Positions 24,106 to 32,629 are shown, numbered from the stretch's first letter. The stretch is DNA of 64,000 nucleotides from CAWIXB01 sp963839955 (GCA_963839955.1 CAWIXB010000001.1:372001-436000), one strand, 5' to 3'. Numbers and translations are program-made. The notes: a model not told the origin generated them from the sequence alone.

Positions 24106-24474
24106 TCAATCGCCCGGCGGCACCTGGAAGGCCCGGACCTCGATCCGGCCGCCGAGAGCTTTCGACGCGCGGGCGGCCCAGCCAAGGGCGGCGTCCTCGT
24201 CAGCGACGTCGATCACCCAGAAACCTCCGAGGTACTCGGGAGCCTCAACGAAGGGGCCGTTGACGGTGCTCAGCGACTCCCCGGTGTTGTCGACTGTGAT
24301 CGCGCTCGAGGGCGGCATGAGCCCGCCCGCGAAGACGAAGGCGCCGGTCGACGTGAGCTCCTCGATGATCGCACCGGCGGCAGCCATGGCCGCCTCGAGC
24401 TCGGCCGGGTCCATGGTCTCCATGGTTGGTTCCTCGTCGGAGTTGTGCGGAACGGACAGTAGGTATTGGCTCAT
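24106..24474 (-). CDS. YCII/DGPF-domain protein
   Basis: A 122-residue protein of the YCII-related (DGPF) family: NGPFVEAPEYLGGFWVIDV at about 73-91 is the defining motif. Family members are small alpha-beta dimers often found next to sigma factors; a biochemical role is not settled. It is transcribed alone, convergent with the pca operon; no cognate sigma gene is nearby. Confidence 0.85.
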   Translation of the reverse strand: MSQYLLSVPHNSDEEPTMETMDPAELEAAMAAAGAIIEELTSTGAFVFAGGLMPPSSAITVDNTGESLSTVNGPFVEAPEYLGGFWVIDVADEDAALGWAARASKALGGRIEVRAFQVPPGD

Positions 24475-24836
24475 GCCTGGTACGACCGTCTTCGACCCGA
24501 GAACTCATCGGCCGCGACTGTCCGCTCCCCGCATCCGCGATCCCTCACCACCCGTTGTCGCGGCTTTCCGCCGCGAATGCCTACCCCGTGAACGTCCGGA
24601 TCTGCCGCGCTCAGGTGCTCGGTACGGCGCAGACACCCGAACCCGGACATGCATGCCACTCGAGCCTTCACCCAGGCACTGGCTGGTCTCTCGCACGTCG
24701 ATCCACCACCCCCCGGGGTAAACCAGCACCCCCCGTCTCGAGCTCTCCGGACCCTGATGCGTTGCCTTGCCCCGGCGGCAGGTCGAGCGCATAGTCGAGC
24801 CGAGGGGCCTGCGCCCACGGCCCTCGAGAGGTCGCC
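24475..24836. other. 362-bp stretch without a recognised gene
   Basis: Between the YCII gene and a small membrane ORF I see no frame with family-like sequence, no tRNA-like fold and no repeat. It presumably holds the promoters of the flanking divergent genes. Confidence 0.5.
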
Positions 24837-25025
24837 ATGTGGTGGTTCCTTGCCGTTCTTGTGCTGCTGGCCGTTGCAGGAATTGTCCTTCGTCTGCGCG
24901 TGATGAACCGCCGATACGGAGATGACCCGGCCACGCGTGCCTCTCGGCGTGCGCCGAACCAATCAAGCCGCGAGCAGCTCCGCATGGACGACCGCCATGG
25001 AGATGCGACCTACGGAGGCTGGTGA
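24837..25025 (+). CDS. small single-span membrane protein
   Basis: A 62-residue ORF starting MWWFLAVLVLLAVAGIVLRL, a clean N-terminal transmembrane segment followed by a basic, polar tail. A GAGAGG lies six bases before the ATG. Small proteins of this shape are common in actinobacteria and unnamed. The frame stays open for a further 67 codons after its TGA (see the next entry), which could mean the protein was once longer. Confidence 0.5.
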   Translation: MWWFLAVLVLLAVAGIVLRLRVMNRRYGDDPATRASRRAPNQSSREQLRMDDRHGDATYGGW

Positions 25026-25226
25026 AGCGATCAAGTCGCGAGGTTCACTCTCCGCGACGCGGATGCCGCGATCAGGTGCTCGAAGCCGCAGTTCGAGGCT
25101 CAGGCCATCATTTCTCTTTCGGCAGGCGACCCAAGTACGTGCTTCTCTCCCTACGTCGATCCCTACTACGGCACGGGCGACGGCCAGCCGGTGCTCGAGG
25201 ACTACACCCGCGGGTCAAGCACGTGA
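25026..25226 (+). pseudogene. possible degraded coding remnant
   Basis: After the stop of the small membrane protein the same frame is open until TGA 25224-25226 and reads like protein, with no start codon of its own (FEAQAIISLSAGDP, then FSPYVDPYYGTGDGQPV). I do not recognise a family. It may be the tail of a decayed gene or chance. Confidence 0.25.
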
Positions 25227-25241
25227 CACACACGCGCACGG

Positions 25242-26054
25242 CTAGAGGCGGCGGAGTTCCTCGAGGATCTCGGTGACGACCTTCTCGGGGGCGATCTCCT
25301 GCAAGTCGTGCGGCCCCTCGATCACGACCTGCCGGGAGTGCGGGGAGAGCCGCAGCCAGTAGCGTTGGTTCTTCTCGCCCCCGGGGTCGGCTTCGGTGGC
25401 GCTGATCACGAGAACGTGGAAGTCGCCGATCGGCATGGTCAGCGTGTCCAGTTCCTGGGAGTAGTCGACGTAGTCCACGAACTCCGGGTTGTCGGTCCAC
25501 ACGAACCCTTCAGCCCGCAGATCCTCGGGGGCGTCGTGGTAGCTGTCGATGGTCACCAGGCCGGCTACACGCTCCGGGTGCCGGGCCGCGCATCCGATGT
25601 TGAGGTTGCCGCCACCCGACTGACCGACAAGCACGTACGGCGTGCTCAGGGGCAGCTTGGCCACCACCTGGTCCTGGACGGAGCACAGGTCGCGCATGGT
25701 GCGACGCCTGTGGGGCGGTGGGTCGCTCGTCCCGGTGCCTGGGCGGTCGTAGGTGCAGACGGTCGTCTCCGCGACCAGCGGATCGACGAACGCTGCGGGG
25801 TAGGCATCCGTTCCCCCGGAGTCGGTGCCGGCCTCCAGCAGCACGCCCGGGCTGCCCTCGCCTGCGCACGAGTAGGAGACGGACTCGCCTGAGGCGAGCG
25901 AAATAGCGCCGCTGCGTGGTTCACCCGGTGACGGCGAGGGTGACGCCGAGGTGCTGGCAGCCGGTGTCGCGCTCTGCACCCCGTCGGAGGGGGCTTCGTC
26001 GCAGGCGGCAAGGAGCATCAGTGCTGCGGCCAAGGCGAAGCCGGTCCGGCGCAT
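25242..26054 (-). CDS. exported alpha/beta-hydrolase lipoprotein
   Basis: A 270-residue secreted lipoprotein: signal peptide with lipobox LLAAC (Cys19), a Ser/Pro/Thr-rich spacer to about residue 47, then an alpha/beta hydrolase domain. The nucleophile elbow is VGQSGGGNLN (Ser about 149), and a late GPHDLQE (about 247) supplies the likely catalytic His. It resembles exported esterase/lipase-like hydrolases of actinobacteria; substrate unknown. AGGAGG eight bases before ATG 26054 sets the start. Confidence 0.78.
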   Translation of the reverse strand: MRRTGFALAAALMLLAACDEAPSDGVQSATPAASTSASPSPSPGEPRSGAISLASGESVSYSCAGEGSPGVLLEAGTDSGGTDAYPAAFVDPLVAETTVCTYDRPGTGTSDPPPHRRRTMRDLCSVQDQVVAKLPLSTPYVLVGQSGGGNLNIGCAARHPERVAGLVTIDSYHDAPEDLRAEGFVWTDNPEFVDYVDYSQELDTLTMPIGDFHVLVISATEADPGGEKNQRYWLRLSPHSRQVVIEGPHDLQEIAPEKVVTEILEELRRL

Positions 26055-26192
26055 GTCCTGGACCTCCTGAGGTGACAAGCCCGGAACGGCCACGGTCACG
26101 TCGATCGCGGGACCCGCCATCCCCGACCCATCGGGACAGGAGTCATGATCCCGTTGCCGGAGGCCGGGCGCCAGGCATCCAGACAACATCAG

Positions 26193-26262
26193 CGTTTCCG
26201 CGGAAACGTCCCTTTCCGGCATGCGGAAGAACGCGTTTCCGCGGAAACGTCTACCGCTGATG
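26193..26262. repeat. 70-bp palindromic repeat, copy 1
   Basis: A 70-bp element, 62 of 70 positions shared with the copy at 34478-34547 in the same orientation. It contains two copies of the palindrome CGTTTCCGCGGAAACG (26193-26208 and 26234-26249) around an inner imperfect palindrome TTCCGGCATGCGGAA. It sits in the 301-bp gene-free gap 26055-26355, and its right end runs into a separate hairpin (26253-26276). Nothing else is recognised in that gap. Confidence 0.85.
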
Positions 26263-26276
26263 CCGCCATCAGCGGT
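26253..26276. terminator. hairpin next to the 70-bp repeat
   Basis: ACCGCTGATG, four-base spacer, CATCAGCGGT: perfect 10-bp arms located about 80 bp after the convergent-side end of cutC. It could terminate cutC (transcribed leftwards). It resembles the hairpin after pcaC (CCGCTCAT...ATGAGCGG). Confidence 0.45.
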
Positions 26277-26355
26277 CGCCCACCTGTGGGCGTGGACGTT
26301 CCCGGGCATGTCTTTCGACAGGAAGGCATCGCAGCCACGACAGTGCACGCCGGAT

Positions 26356-27075
26356 TCACGTCGCGTTCCGACCTCCGGAATGAGCCATGCCGTCCACGAC
26401 GACGCGCCAACGGCGCACGGCGTTGGCGTCAACCGGCGACGTCCAGGTGCGCGCCGTACGTGCTCCCCGGCCAACGTGGAACTGGGTGATCCCGGCCTGG
26501 CCAAGCGTCATCGCGTGCTGCTCACGGAGCCCACCGCCGGCGAGGAACCTCAGGTGCTCACGCTGCCAGGGCGCGCGGGCGCAGACGACATCGACACCGG
26601 AGTCCAGGTCCCGTGTCGAACCAGCTGTAAGAACGAGATCCACCCCTGTCATCGAGCGCAGCTCCTGCCAGGCACGGATCGGGTCGCGGACCGCGTCGAA
26701 GGCATGGTGGAACGTCCACGGCGCAGGTGCGACGGCGTCGGCAAGTGCACCGGTCGAGGCAGTGTCGATCTGTCCGTCGGGCGTGATGAAGCCGAACACG
26801 AACGCGCTTGCGCCGACGTCTCGCAGCTCTTGGGCTCGCTGGATCAGCTCCTCCAGCTCGGCGGGCGTGGCATGGAACGACCCGCTGCTGCGCAGCATGA
26901 TCCGCAGCGGCACGTCCGGAAGAGCCTCCTGGATCGCCGCGACGGTCCGGGACAGTGGGGTCAGCCCATCGCTGTCCATCCCCGACGCGACCTCGAGACG
27001 GTCGGCGCCGCCGCGCACGGCCGCGCTGGCGTCCTGCAACGAGGTGGCGATCACCTCGAGGACGGCTTTCGGCAT
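26356..27075 (-). CDS. cutC: copper homeostasis protein CutC-like
   Basis: A 239-residue TIM-barrel protein of the CutC family: VLEVIATSLQDASAAVRGGADRLEV-like N terminus (written here in part: GGADRLEVASGM, about 22-33), DGLTPLSRT (36-44) and a FHHAFDAVRD block (about 121-130) are family hallmarks. CutC is traditionally linked to copper tolerance, but its true activity is still disputed. Single gene between the 70-bp repeat and a GNAT gene. Confidence 0.85.
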   Translation of the reverse strand: MPKAVLEVIATSLQDASAAVRGGADRLEVASGMDSDGLTPLSRTVAAIQEALPDVPLRIMLRSSGSFHATPAELEELIQRAQELRDVGASAFVFGFITPDGQIDTASTGALADAVAPAPWTFHHAFDAVRDPIRAWQELRSMTGVDLVLTAGSTRDLDSGVDVVCARAPWQREHLRFLAGGGLREQHAMTLGQAGITQFHVGRGARTARTWTSPVDANAVRRWRVVVDGMAHSGGRNAT

Positions 27076-27182
27076 GAGCGGGACTCTACGAAACCGAAAC
27101 TGGTCTCAGTGGTTGGCGCACAGCCCCAGAACCGGCCAGGTTCGTGCACTGGCAGCGCGATGGTGCCATCCTTCGGGCTCTG

Positions 27183-27731
27183 TCACTGACCGCTGACATC
27201 TCCGTGCCAGGGCCGCGGGTCGGTCCGCAACAGCGAGTAGAGCAACACGTCCTGGTTGCGGCCGTCGTTGAAGAACGCGCCTCGAACCGTTCCTTCCAGC
27301 ACGAATCCGCACTTTTCTGCGATGCGTCGCGAGGCACCGTTCTCAACGACGATGACCAGGTGGATTCGGTGCTCCTTCTTCGCGGCGAAGAGATAGTCGA
27401 CCAGCAGCTGGACCGCCTCAGTCACGAACCCACGCCCGGCGTACTTGTCGGCGTAGAGCTGGTAGGACAGCTCAAATGCATCCCAGTAGGAGACCGGGCG
27501 AAAGAATTCGATGTGGCCGGCGATCTCGCCCTCTCGGGACTCGACGACGAGCATCCCCTCGGTCTTCTGCCAGAAGCCGTGCTCAGCGAATTCACCGCGG
27601 AAGCCCGTCTGCGACATGACCCCGAGGGGAAAGTACGCACCACGGTTACGCACGTTCGTGTGTGCGTCGTACAGCACGTCCAGGTCAGCCTCGCGGACCT
27701 GGCGCAGAGTCACTGAGACACCCGTCAGCAC
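27183..27731 (-). CDS. GNAT N-acetyltransferase (RimJ/RimL type)
   Basis: A 182-residue GNAT-fold enzyme. The acetyl-CoA-binding A motif is degenerate (YADKYAGRGFVTEAVQLLVDY at about 92-112 in family alignment), followed by VIVVENGASRRIAEKCGFVLEG, typical of RimJ/RimL-like ribosomal-protein or small-molecule acetyltransferases. The target cannot be named. It is a single gene with a convergent gap to cutC. Confidence 0.85.
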   Translation of the reverse strand: MLTGVSVTLRQVREADLDVLYDAHTNVRNRGAYFPLGVMSQTGFRGEFAEHGFWQKTEGMLVVESREGEIAGHIEFFRPVSYWDAFELSYQLYADKYAGRGFVTEAVQLLVDYLFAAKKEHRIHLVIVVENGASRRIAEKCGFVLEGTVRGAFFNDGRNQDVLLYSLLRTDPRPWHGDVSGQ

Positions 27732-27776
27732 GGGCTCAGCGTATAGCCGGCGTTCACCGGCGAGGTTCTAGCTGAG

Positions 27777-28173
27777 ATGACCCGGCTGAGCGACGCAGGG
27801 CTCGTCCGGCTGGTCGACCTGCTCCTGGTCACTCGCACCGCCGACGGGACCTTCGACACCGTGGAGGTCGCCGAGGATGAAGCGGAGGGGCGACCCGTCC
27901 TGCCGCAGGGCAGCGGGGCTCGCCGCGACCCTGCTCGGCCACTCCGAGGAGGCGGGGGACGACCGGAAGGAGGCGGGCAGCGACGCGCTGGACGGGCCGG
28001 TCTGGTCGTTGGCGGACTCGGTACCGGCGGGCACGACGGCCGCCGTGGCGCTGATCGAGCACCTGTGGGCCGCACCCTTGCGTGAGGCCATCAAGCGCAC
28101 CGGCGGCGTGCCGCTCGACGAGATCTGGTTGGCCGAGGACGACCTGCAGCGGCTGGCATCCTCGTCCGCCTGA
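27777..28173 (+). pseudogene. frameshifted DUF6325/DUF1269-like gene
   Basis: Two overlapping plus-strand frames make the two halves of one family. The first (from ATG 27777) reads LVRLVDLLLVTRTADGTFDT, the strand-helix start of DUF6325-like proteins; the second, one frame on (ending at 28173), reads PAGTTAAVALIEHLWAAPLR, the family's C-terminal block. The switch falls at about 27890-27940. The N-terminal strand normally ahead of it is also missing. I read it as a frameshifted, truncated relic; a sequencing error is the alternative. Confidence 0.6.
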
Positions 28174-28339
28174 CTCGTGCCTCGGACTCGGGGCCCAGCA
28201 CCACCACCGCACCAAAAGCCCGGCACTCGCCACAGCCGGACGAAGGGCGATGTTCGAGGCCTTCGCCAACGACCGAGGCACCGACTAACCACGGCCGAAC
28301 TCGGTGGCGGCATCTCCGGGGCGGTGACAGGCTCGCCGA

Positions 28340-29389
28340 GTGCCGGCGGACGCGGACCGAATGGAGGCGCTCGCCCACGCGCTGAGCTCGTGGGGCGAGA
28401 CCCGCGACTTGTCCGGTGCCATGCTGCTGACCCGGGACGCTGAGCGGGTCCTCGAGACCTGCGTCGGGTACGCCGACCGTGCGACCCGGACCCCGGTCAC
28501 ACCGGCAACCAGATTCGGAACTGCCTCGGTGACCAAGATGTTCACCGCCTGCACGGTGGTCAGCCTCGTCCGTGACGGGCTGGTGGCATTCGAGACGCCC
28601 GTCGTGGACGTGCTGCCTGCGGACCGCAGGCCAGGGACCCTGCTTCCCGCGGTGACGGTGCACCACCTGCTCTGCCACACCTCGGGCATCGCCGATTACT
28701 GCGAGGAGGATGAGGACTCCTCGGCCTACCTCGCTGACTACGCCGAGCTATGGCGTGACCTGCCCTCATACTCGATCACCCGGCCGGCAGACTTCCTGCC
28801 GCTCTTCGGCGAGTTGCCCCCCTATCGTCCGCCCGGAGAGTGCTTCCAGTACTCCAACGCCGGCTACATCGTCCTCGGCCTGGTGATCGAGGAACTGACC
28901 GGTCAGGCCTACGCCGACGTCGTGCAGCAGCGCGTCTTCGCACCGGCCGGCATGACGGAAAGCGGCTTCTTCCGGCTCGACGAACCGGTCCCTGACGTGG
29001 CGGTCGGGTACGTGCGGGGGCAGGTCGGCTCGCCGTGGCGCACCAACGTCTACTCGATCCCGGTGATCGGTGGCGCGGATGGTGGCGCGATGTGCACCGC
29101 GCGCGACCTGGACCGGTTCCTGAGGACTTACGCGGACGGGACGCTGCTGGGACCGTTGCGCGATGTCGTCCTGACCCGGCACGCCGACGCCTGGGACGGT
29201 TTCGGGGAGGGCTACGGCGTGCACCTCTATCCTGACGGCCGTTACGGGCACGACGGCGGCGATCCCGGCGTCGAGGCACTGGTCCAAAGCTGGCCCGAGG
29301 AGGACGTGCACCTCGTCGTGCTGATCAACGCCGAGGTCGGGCTGGCCGGCGAGGTCCGTGACGCGATGGTCGCCGCCTGGCGCGGCTAG
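28340..29389 (+). CDS. serine hydrolase, class C beta-lactamase family
   Basis: A 349-residue penicillin-binding-protein/esterase-like hydrolase. The SxxK motif is SVTK (Ser63-Lys66), YxN is YSN (171-173), and a late GHDGGDPG supplies the third (H/K-x-G type) motif. No signal peptide is seen, so it is likely cytoplasmic; most such proteins are esterases or peptidases, not antibiotic-hydrolysing enzymes. The start GTG 28340 lacks a good ribosome-binding site; an internal ATG 28361 (MEALAHAL) is possible. Confidence 0.84.
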   Translation: MPADADRMEALAHALSSWGETRDLSGAMLLTRDAERVLETCVGYADRATRTPVTPATRFGTASVTKMFTACTVVSLVRDGLVAFETPVVDVLPADRRPGTLLPAVTVHHLLCHTSGIADYCEEDEDSSAYLADYAELWRDLPSYSITRPADFLPLFGELPPYRPPGECFQYSNAGYIVLGLVIEELTGQAYADVVQQRVFAPAGMTESGFFRLDEPVPDVAVGYVRGQVGSPWRTNVYSIPVIGGADGGAMCTARDLDRFLRTYADGTLLGPLRDVVLTRHADAWDGFGEGYGVHLYPDGRYGHDGGDPGVEALVQSWPEEDVHLVVLINAEVGLAGEVRDAMVAAWRG

Positions 29390-29626
29390 CTCGGGCGACC
29401 GCTTGTCGTGCCGGGCACTTCGGAGGCCATCTGCCTGGGGGCCGCGGCTGTCGACAACTGGTGCTGGTTTGGCGTGGTGCTGACGATCACCGGCGCTCGC
29501 GGCTGAGCACAGGCGTCACCGACCTGTTGCCCGGCTACGGGGGCACTTTGTCGCGGCCTCTTGCGCCACCCCGGCTCGTTGAGTGCCCGACAAACGATCT
29601 AGGAAGATCACAAACAGCCGTCAAGG

Positions 29627-30139
29627 CTAAGCAAACGCGGAGAGGTTCTCGGGTTTGTCGTCCTGCCGAGGGAATGGCGGTTTGCAGCCGTGCGGGAACC
29701 GCAGGAAGTAGTCCTGATCTTCAGGTCCCATCTCCCAGAACACAACGGTCTCGCTGATGCGGGTCACAGTCTTACCGGGCCAATGGCGCGACGCATCAAC
29801 GTCGCGGATCATCTCCTCGGCCACTCTCCGCTGCTCCAGGCTGGTGTAGAAGATTTCGGAGCGATACTGCGAACCAACCATGCCTTCATCAAGGTCGGGT
29901 CGATGCACCTGGAAGAACACCTCCAGTAGTCCTCGATACGAGAGCCGCACGGGATCGAAGGTGACTTCAACGACCTCGGCATGACCGATGTTGTTTTCCT
30001 CGGTCGGGTTGTCGTTCTCGCCACCCATGAACCCAGTCCGAGTGGAGACGACTCCTTCGGGGTGGCGCAGTAGTTGCTGCATGACCCAGGCGCAGCCTCC
30101 AGCGAGAACTGCCGTCTCGGCGTTGTCGCCCATCTCCAT
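29627..30139 (-). CDS. msrA: peptide methionine sulfoxide reductase A, variant active site
   Basis: A 170-residue MsrA-family protein that should reduce methionine-S-sulfoxide. Overall features fit (GHAEVVEVTFDP at about 60-71, GSQYRSEIFYTS at about 94-105), but the catalytic motif is GGCAWVMQ (Cys16) where the family has GCFWG-x-E: the Phe that stacks on the substrate and the following Glu are changed to Ala and Gln. ATG 30139 or ATG 30133 can be the start; GGGAG is better placed for 30133. It follows a small ORF at 30166-30327. Confidence 0.82.
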   Translation of the reverse strand: MEMGDNAETAVLAGGCAWVMQQLLRHPEGVVSTRTGFMGGENDNPTEENNIGHAEVVEVTFDPVRLSYRGLLEVFFQVHRPDLDEGMVGSQYRSEIFYTSLEQRRVAEEMIRDVDASRHWPGKTVTRISETVVFWEMGPEDQDYFLRFPHGCKPPFPRQDDKPENLSAFA

Positions 30140-30165
30140 CTCCCTTCCGTGGCAGAACATAGCGG

Positions 30166-30327
30166 CTACTGGGCGTATAGGACTCGGGGTCGGGCGGGCT
30201 GCACGAGGCGACGAAGATCGGCAAGAATCGCGCGACTCAGAGCGATATAGCCGCTTCCACGCATGCTCAGGTCGGGATCCCCGTCCCGGTAGTCGAGTAC
30301 GAGGCACCCGTCATCATTGATCGCCAT
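30166..30327 (-). CDS. small hypothetical ORF upstream of msrA
   Basis: A 53-codon frame (MAINDDGCLVLDYRDGDP at the start) that ends 26 bp before the msrA start. Composition looks protein-like, but the ribosome-binding site is weak and its start lies only 14 bp from that of the divergent MOSC gene. No family recognised. Confidence 0.28.
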   Translation of the reverse strand: MAINDDGCLVLDYRDGDPDLSMRGSGYIALSRAILADLRRLVQPARPRVLYAQ

Positions 30328-30341
30328 GTGAGGATGCCTGC

Positions 30342-31241
30342 ATGATCGAAGTCGACTTGCCCGAGGACGAGTCGGTTCCCGCAGTCACTCGGTCCTTCGC
30401 CGCATGTGTGGCGTCGGTCACCGAGACGCCCATCGCCGAGGTACCTCAGCCACACGCCGAGTTGCCGGGGGCGATCAGTTACTGGCGTAGTTGGCTCGCG
30501 GGCAGGGGCGCTGGGTTGGTGAGGCTCGCGAAGCCCGCCACCTTCAACTGGCCCGGGTACTGGCTGGCCGTCCTGGGGCAGCCAGGCCCCAGCGCGGACG
30601 CTCATGACGTCACGGCGGTGCTGATGTTCGGCACCCCGTCGGGCGTCGTGCTCAGTCCCCAGGACCCGAGTTTGCTGGGTCGTTCTGCGACCGACCTCCC
30701 GATCCGAGAGGGCTACGTCCTCTGCGGCCTTGACCCGGCCTTCATCGCACCCACATCCCCGCTTCCGCAGCTGAGCGGCACGGTCGCGGCGATCGCGCTG
30801 GCAGAGCGGGCAACCGGCGCCATGCACACCGTGGATCACGCGAAGGCGCTCGCGAACCGTGGCTTGGACGGTGACCGCTACGCCGCCAAGGCTGGCACCT
30901 TCACCCCGGCCAACGACACCGCCCGCGGTTACGACCTGACCCTGATCGAGGCCGAAGTGCTCGACAGCCTCACGTTGCCCGATAGCCGCACCCTCGGCTA
31001 TGCAGAGGCTCGACGCAACGTCGTCACCCGGGGGATCGACCTCAATGCCCTGGTCGGGCGACGCTTCCGGCTCGGCAACGTCGAGTGCCTAGGCCAGCGC
31101 CTCTGCGAGCCGTGCTCACACCTGGAACGACTCACCAGCAGGGGCGCGCTTCGGAAACTGATCCACCGCGGCGGCCTACGCGCCGACGTTCTCAGCGACG
31201 GAGAAGTCACCACCGGTGACCTCATCGAGACCGTCGACTAA
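30342..31241 (+). CDS. MOSC-domain protein with an unidentified N-terminal half
   Basis: A 299-residue protein. The C-terminal half (about 145-299) is a MOSC domain: NRGLDGDRYAAKAGTF, LTLIEAEVLDSL, EARRNVVTRGIDLNALVGRRF and the conserved Cys in LCEPCSHLERL. MOSC domains carry or transfer sulfur/molybdenum-cofactor-bound groups. The N-terminal half (about 1-140, with FNWPGYWLAVLGQPGPSADA) is not one I recognise. GAGG precedes ATG 30342. Single gene. Confidence 0.8.
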   Translation: MIEVDLPEDESVPAVTRSFAACVASVTETPIAEVPQPHAELPGAISYWRSWLAGRGAGLVRLAKPATFNWPGYWLAVLGQPGPSADAHDVTAVLMFGTPSGVVLSPQDPSLLGRSATDLPIREGYVLCGLDPAFIAPTSPLPQLSGTVAAIALAERATGAMHTVDHAKALANRGLDGDRYAAKAGTFTPANDTARGYDLTLIEAEVLDSLTLPDSRTLGYAEARRNVVTRGIDLNALVGRRFRLGNVECLGQRLCEPCSHLERLTSRGALRKLIHRGGLRADVLSDGEVTTGDLIETVD

Positions 31242-31395
31242 GGCACCGACGTCCGTAGGGCGAACAACCGTTCACGCCTCTGTTCGAGACTCCGCCGATG
31301 AGCGCAATGAATTGAGTTCCCGGATACCGGTGGCTCGGCGGCCGTGCGGATTGCAGGCACGTGCTCGCCCCCTGATCCTGACCGGGCGAAGGCGC

Positions 31396-31608
31396 TCACC
31401 CAGGAGCAGAGCTCGGATTCCGCTCGAAGGATGCCTTGAGCGCGTCGACCGTGATGGTGCGTTCCTTGACGGCGAACCGCCGCTAGATCGGTTTGCCCAG
31501 GCGCCACACGCCGTACGACACCAGCTTGCCGCGATGGCGGACCAGTGTCTCGCTGTCGCTGAAGGGCCGAAGGTGGTAGCTCGGCCAGCCCTCGAACTTG
31601 AGGTTCAC
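31396..31608 (-). pseudogene. short frame with in-frame TAG, downstream of a nucleotidyltransferase relic
   Basis: From GTG 31608 a frame reads 41 residues (NLKFEGWPSYHLRPFSDSET and on), meets TAG at 31483-31485, and continues in the same frame with equally GC3-rich, protein-like codons for 28 residues (RRFAVKERTITVDALKASFE) to TGA 31396-31398. I do not know the family. It follows, by 12 bp, another frame with the same kind of defect, so both probably belong to one decaying operon. The rest of the 379-bp gap 31242-31620 shows nothing. Confidence 0.4.
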
Positions 31609-31620
31609 CCACGCTTTCCC

Positions 31621-32103
31621 TTACCTCAAGCGGGAACTGTGCGGAGCCCGGAGTTCTTCCTTGGTCCTGCCCGACAGGAGCCGGTCCCTCAGCATGGCCT
31701 GGATCGCTATGTCCCTGTCCCTCGGAGGGCCGAACACTCCCGACAGGATGAATGCCGCCCGGAGGTGGAACAACGCGAGCGGTGAATCGGTGCGAACCGA
31801 CATGCCTTCGATCTCGTCGTAGACGCCGACCTCCACCGGCATCCCGTCTCGTTCAGCCCCGAGCACGAGCGGCTAATCTGGCACGACTTCGAGGTAGACC
31901 CGCAGAGCGGGGTATCCGATCGCCTCGAACGACTCGATGTGTGTTCGGAGAGCTTTCCGATCGACCAGGACATCAATGTCACCGTGGTCTCGGCTGACCG
32001 ATCCTTCAAGCAGCGCCTCTTCTGCGATGCCTCCGAACACCCACACGGGCGGGTCAAACTCGCAGAGCTCCGCGACGGCGGGTAACCAACCCACCGGACT
32101 CAT
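31621..32103 (-). pseudogene. minimal nucleotidyltransferase-like gene with an in-frame TAG
   Basis: From ATG 32103 the frame encodes a nucleotidyltransferase fold: VWVFGGIAEEALLEGSV then DHGDIDVLVDRK, the GG...DxD pattern of antibiotic- or toxin-type nucleotidyltransferases. After 76 residues (VYLEVVPD) there is TAG at 31873-31875, and the same frame continues without further break for 83 residues that complete the domain (PVEVGVYDEIEGMSVRTDSP, then RDIAIQAMLRDRL). A single CAG-to-TAG change would explain it. Probable recent pseudogene; suppression or sequencing error are alternatives. Confidence 0.65.
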
Positions 32104-32263
32104 GGGCGAGAGCCTAGCCGCCCCCGACCCATCGAGGGCTTGATGAACGGCACCTACCGAGCGCTCTGATCGCGGCAGTTTCGGATGGCCGCAGCGCACG
32201 CTGTCTGCAGCATGGCCGTGCATCCACGGCGTCGTACCACGGGCGACGCGGCTACACTCCGGC

Positions 32264-32629
32264 ATGCGCGTCAAGGCGTGGTTCTCCCGGCGAGTGGTTC
32301 AAGCCGACCTGCGCCCAACCGAGATCGTGATCGCGTGGGGACCGGGCGCTCTTCGCCTTGAGGAGTACCTCCGCAATAGCCCCGGCGGTCGGTTGTACTG
32401 GCGAGCAGCCAGCGTCGCTGTGACCTTGGTGGTCACTGGGTGCGCGGTTCTGATGGTGACCCTGCCGTGGCACCATCCGGACGCGCAGCCAGGTGCGCCC
32501 GCGTGGTGGACGTGGAGCCTCGGACTGCCGGCAGGGGTCGGCCTGGCCTTGCTCGGTGCTCTCCTCTTGGCGGGCCTTCGGGCCATGCACCGGCACCGCG
32601 CCGACCCCGTGGCGGATCAAACACAATGA
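32264..32629 (+). CDS. small membrane protein, two spans
   Basis: A 121-residue protein with a hydrophilic N-terminal half (about 1-45, including EIVIAWGPGALRLEEYL) and two membrane segments (about 48-66 and 82-103). No family recognised. It lies 60 bp upstream of the next membrane-protein frame on the same strand, so the two may be cotranscribed. Confidence 0.6.
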   Translation: MRVKAWFSRRVVQADLRPTEIVIAWGPGALRLEEYLRNSPGGRLYWRAASVAVTLVVTGCAVLMVTLPWHHPDAQPGAPAWWTWSLGLPAGVGLALLGALLLAGLRAMHRHRADPVADQTQ

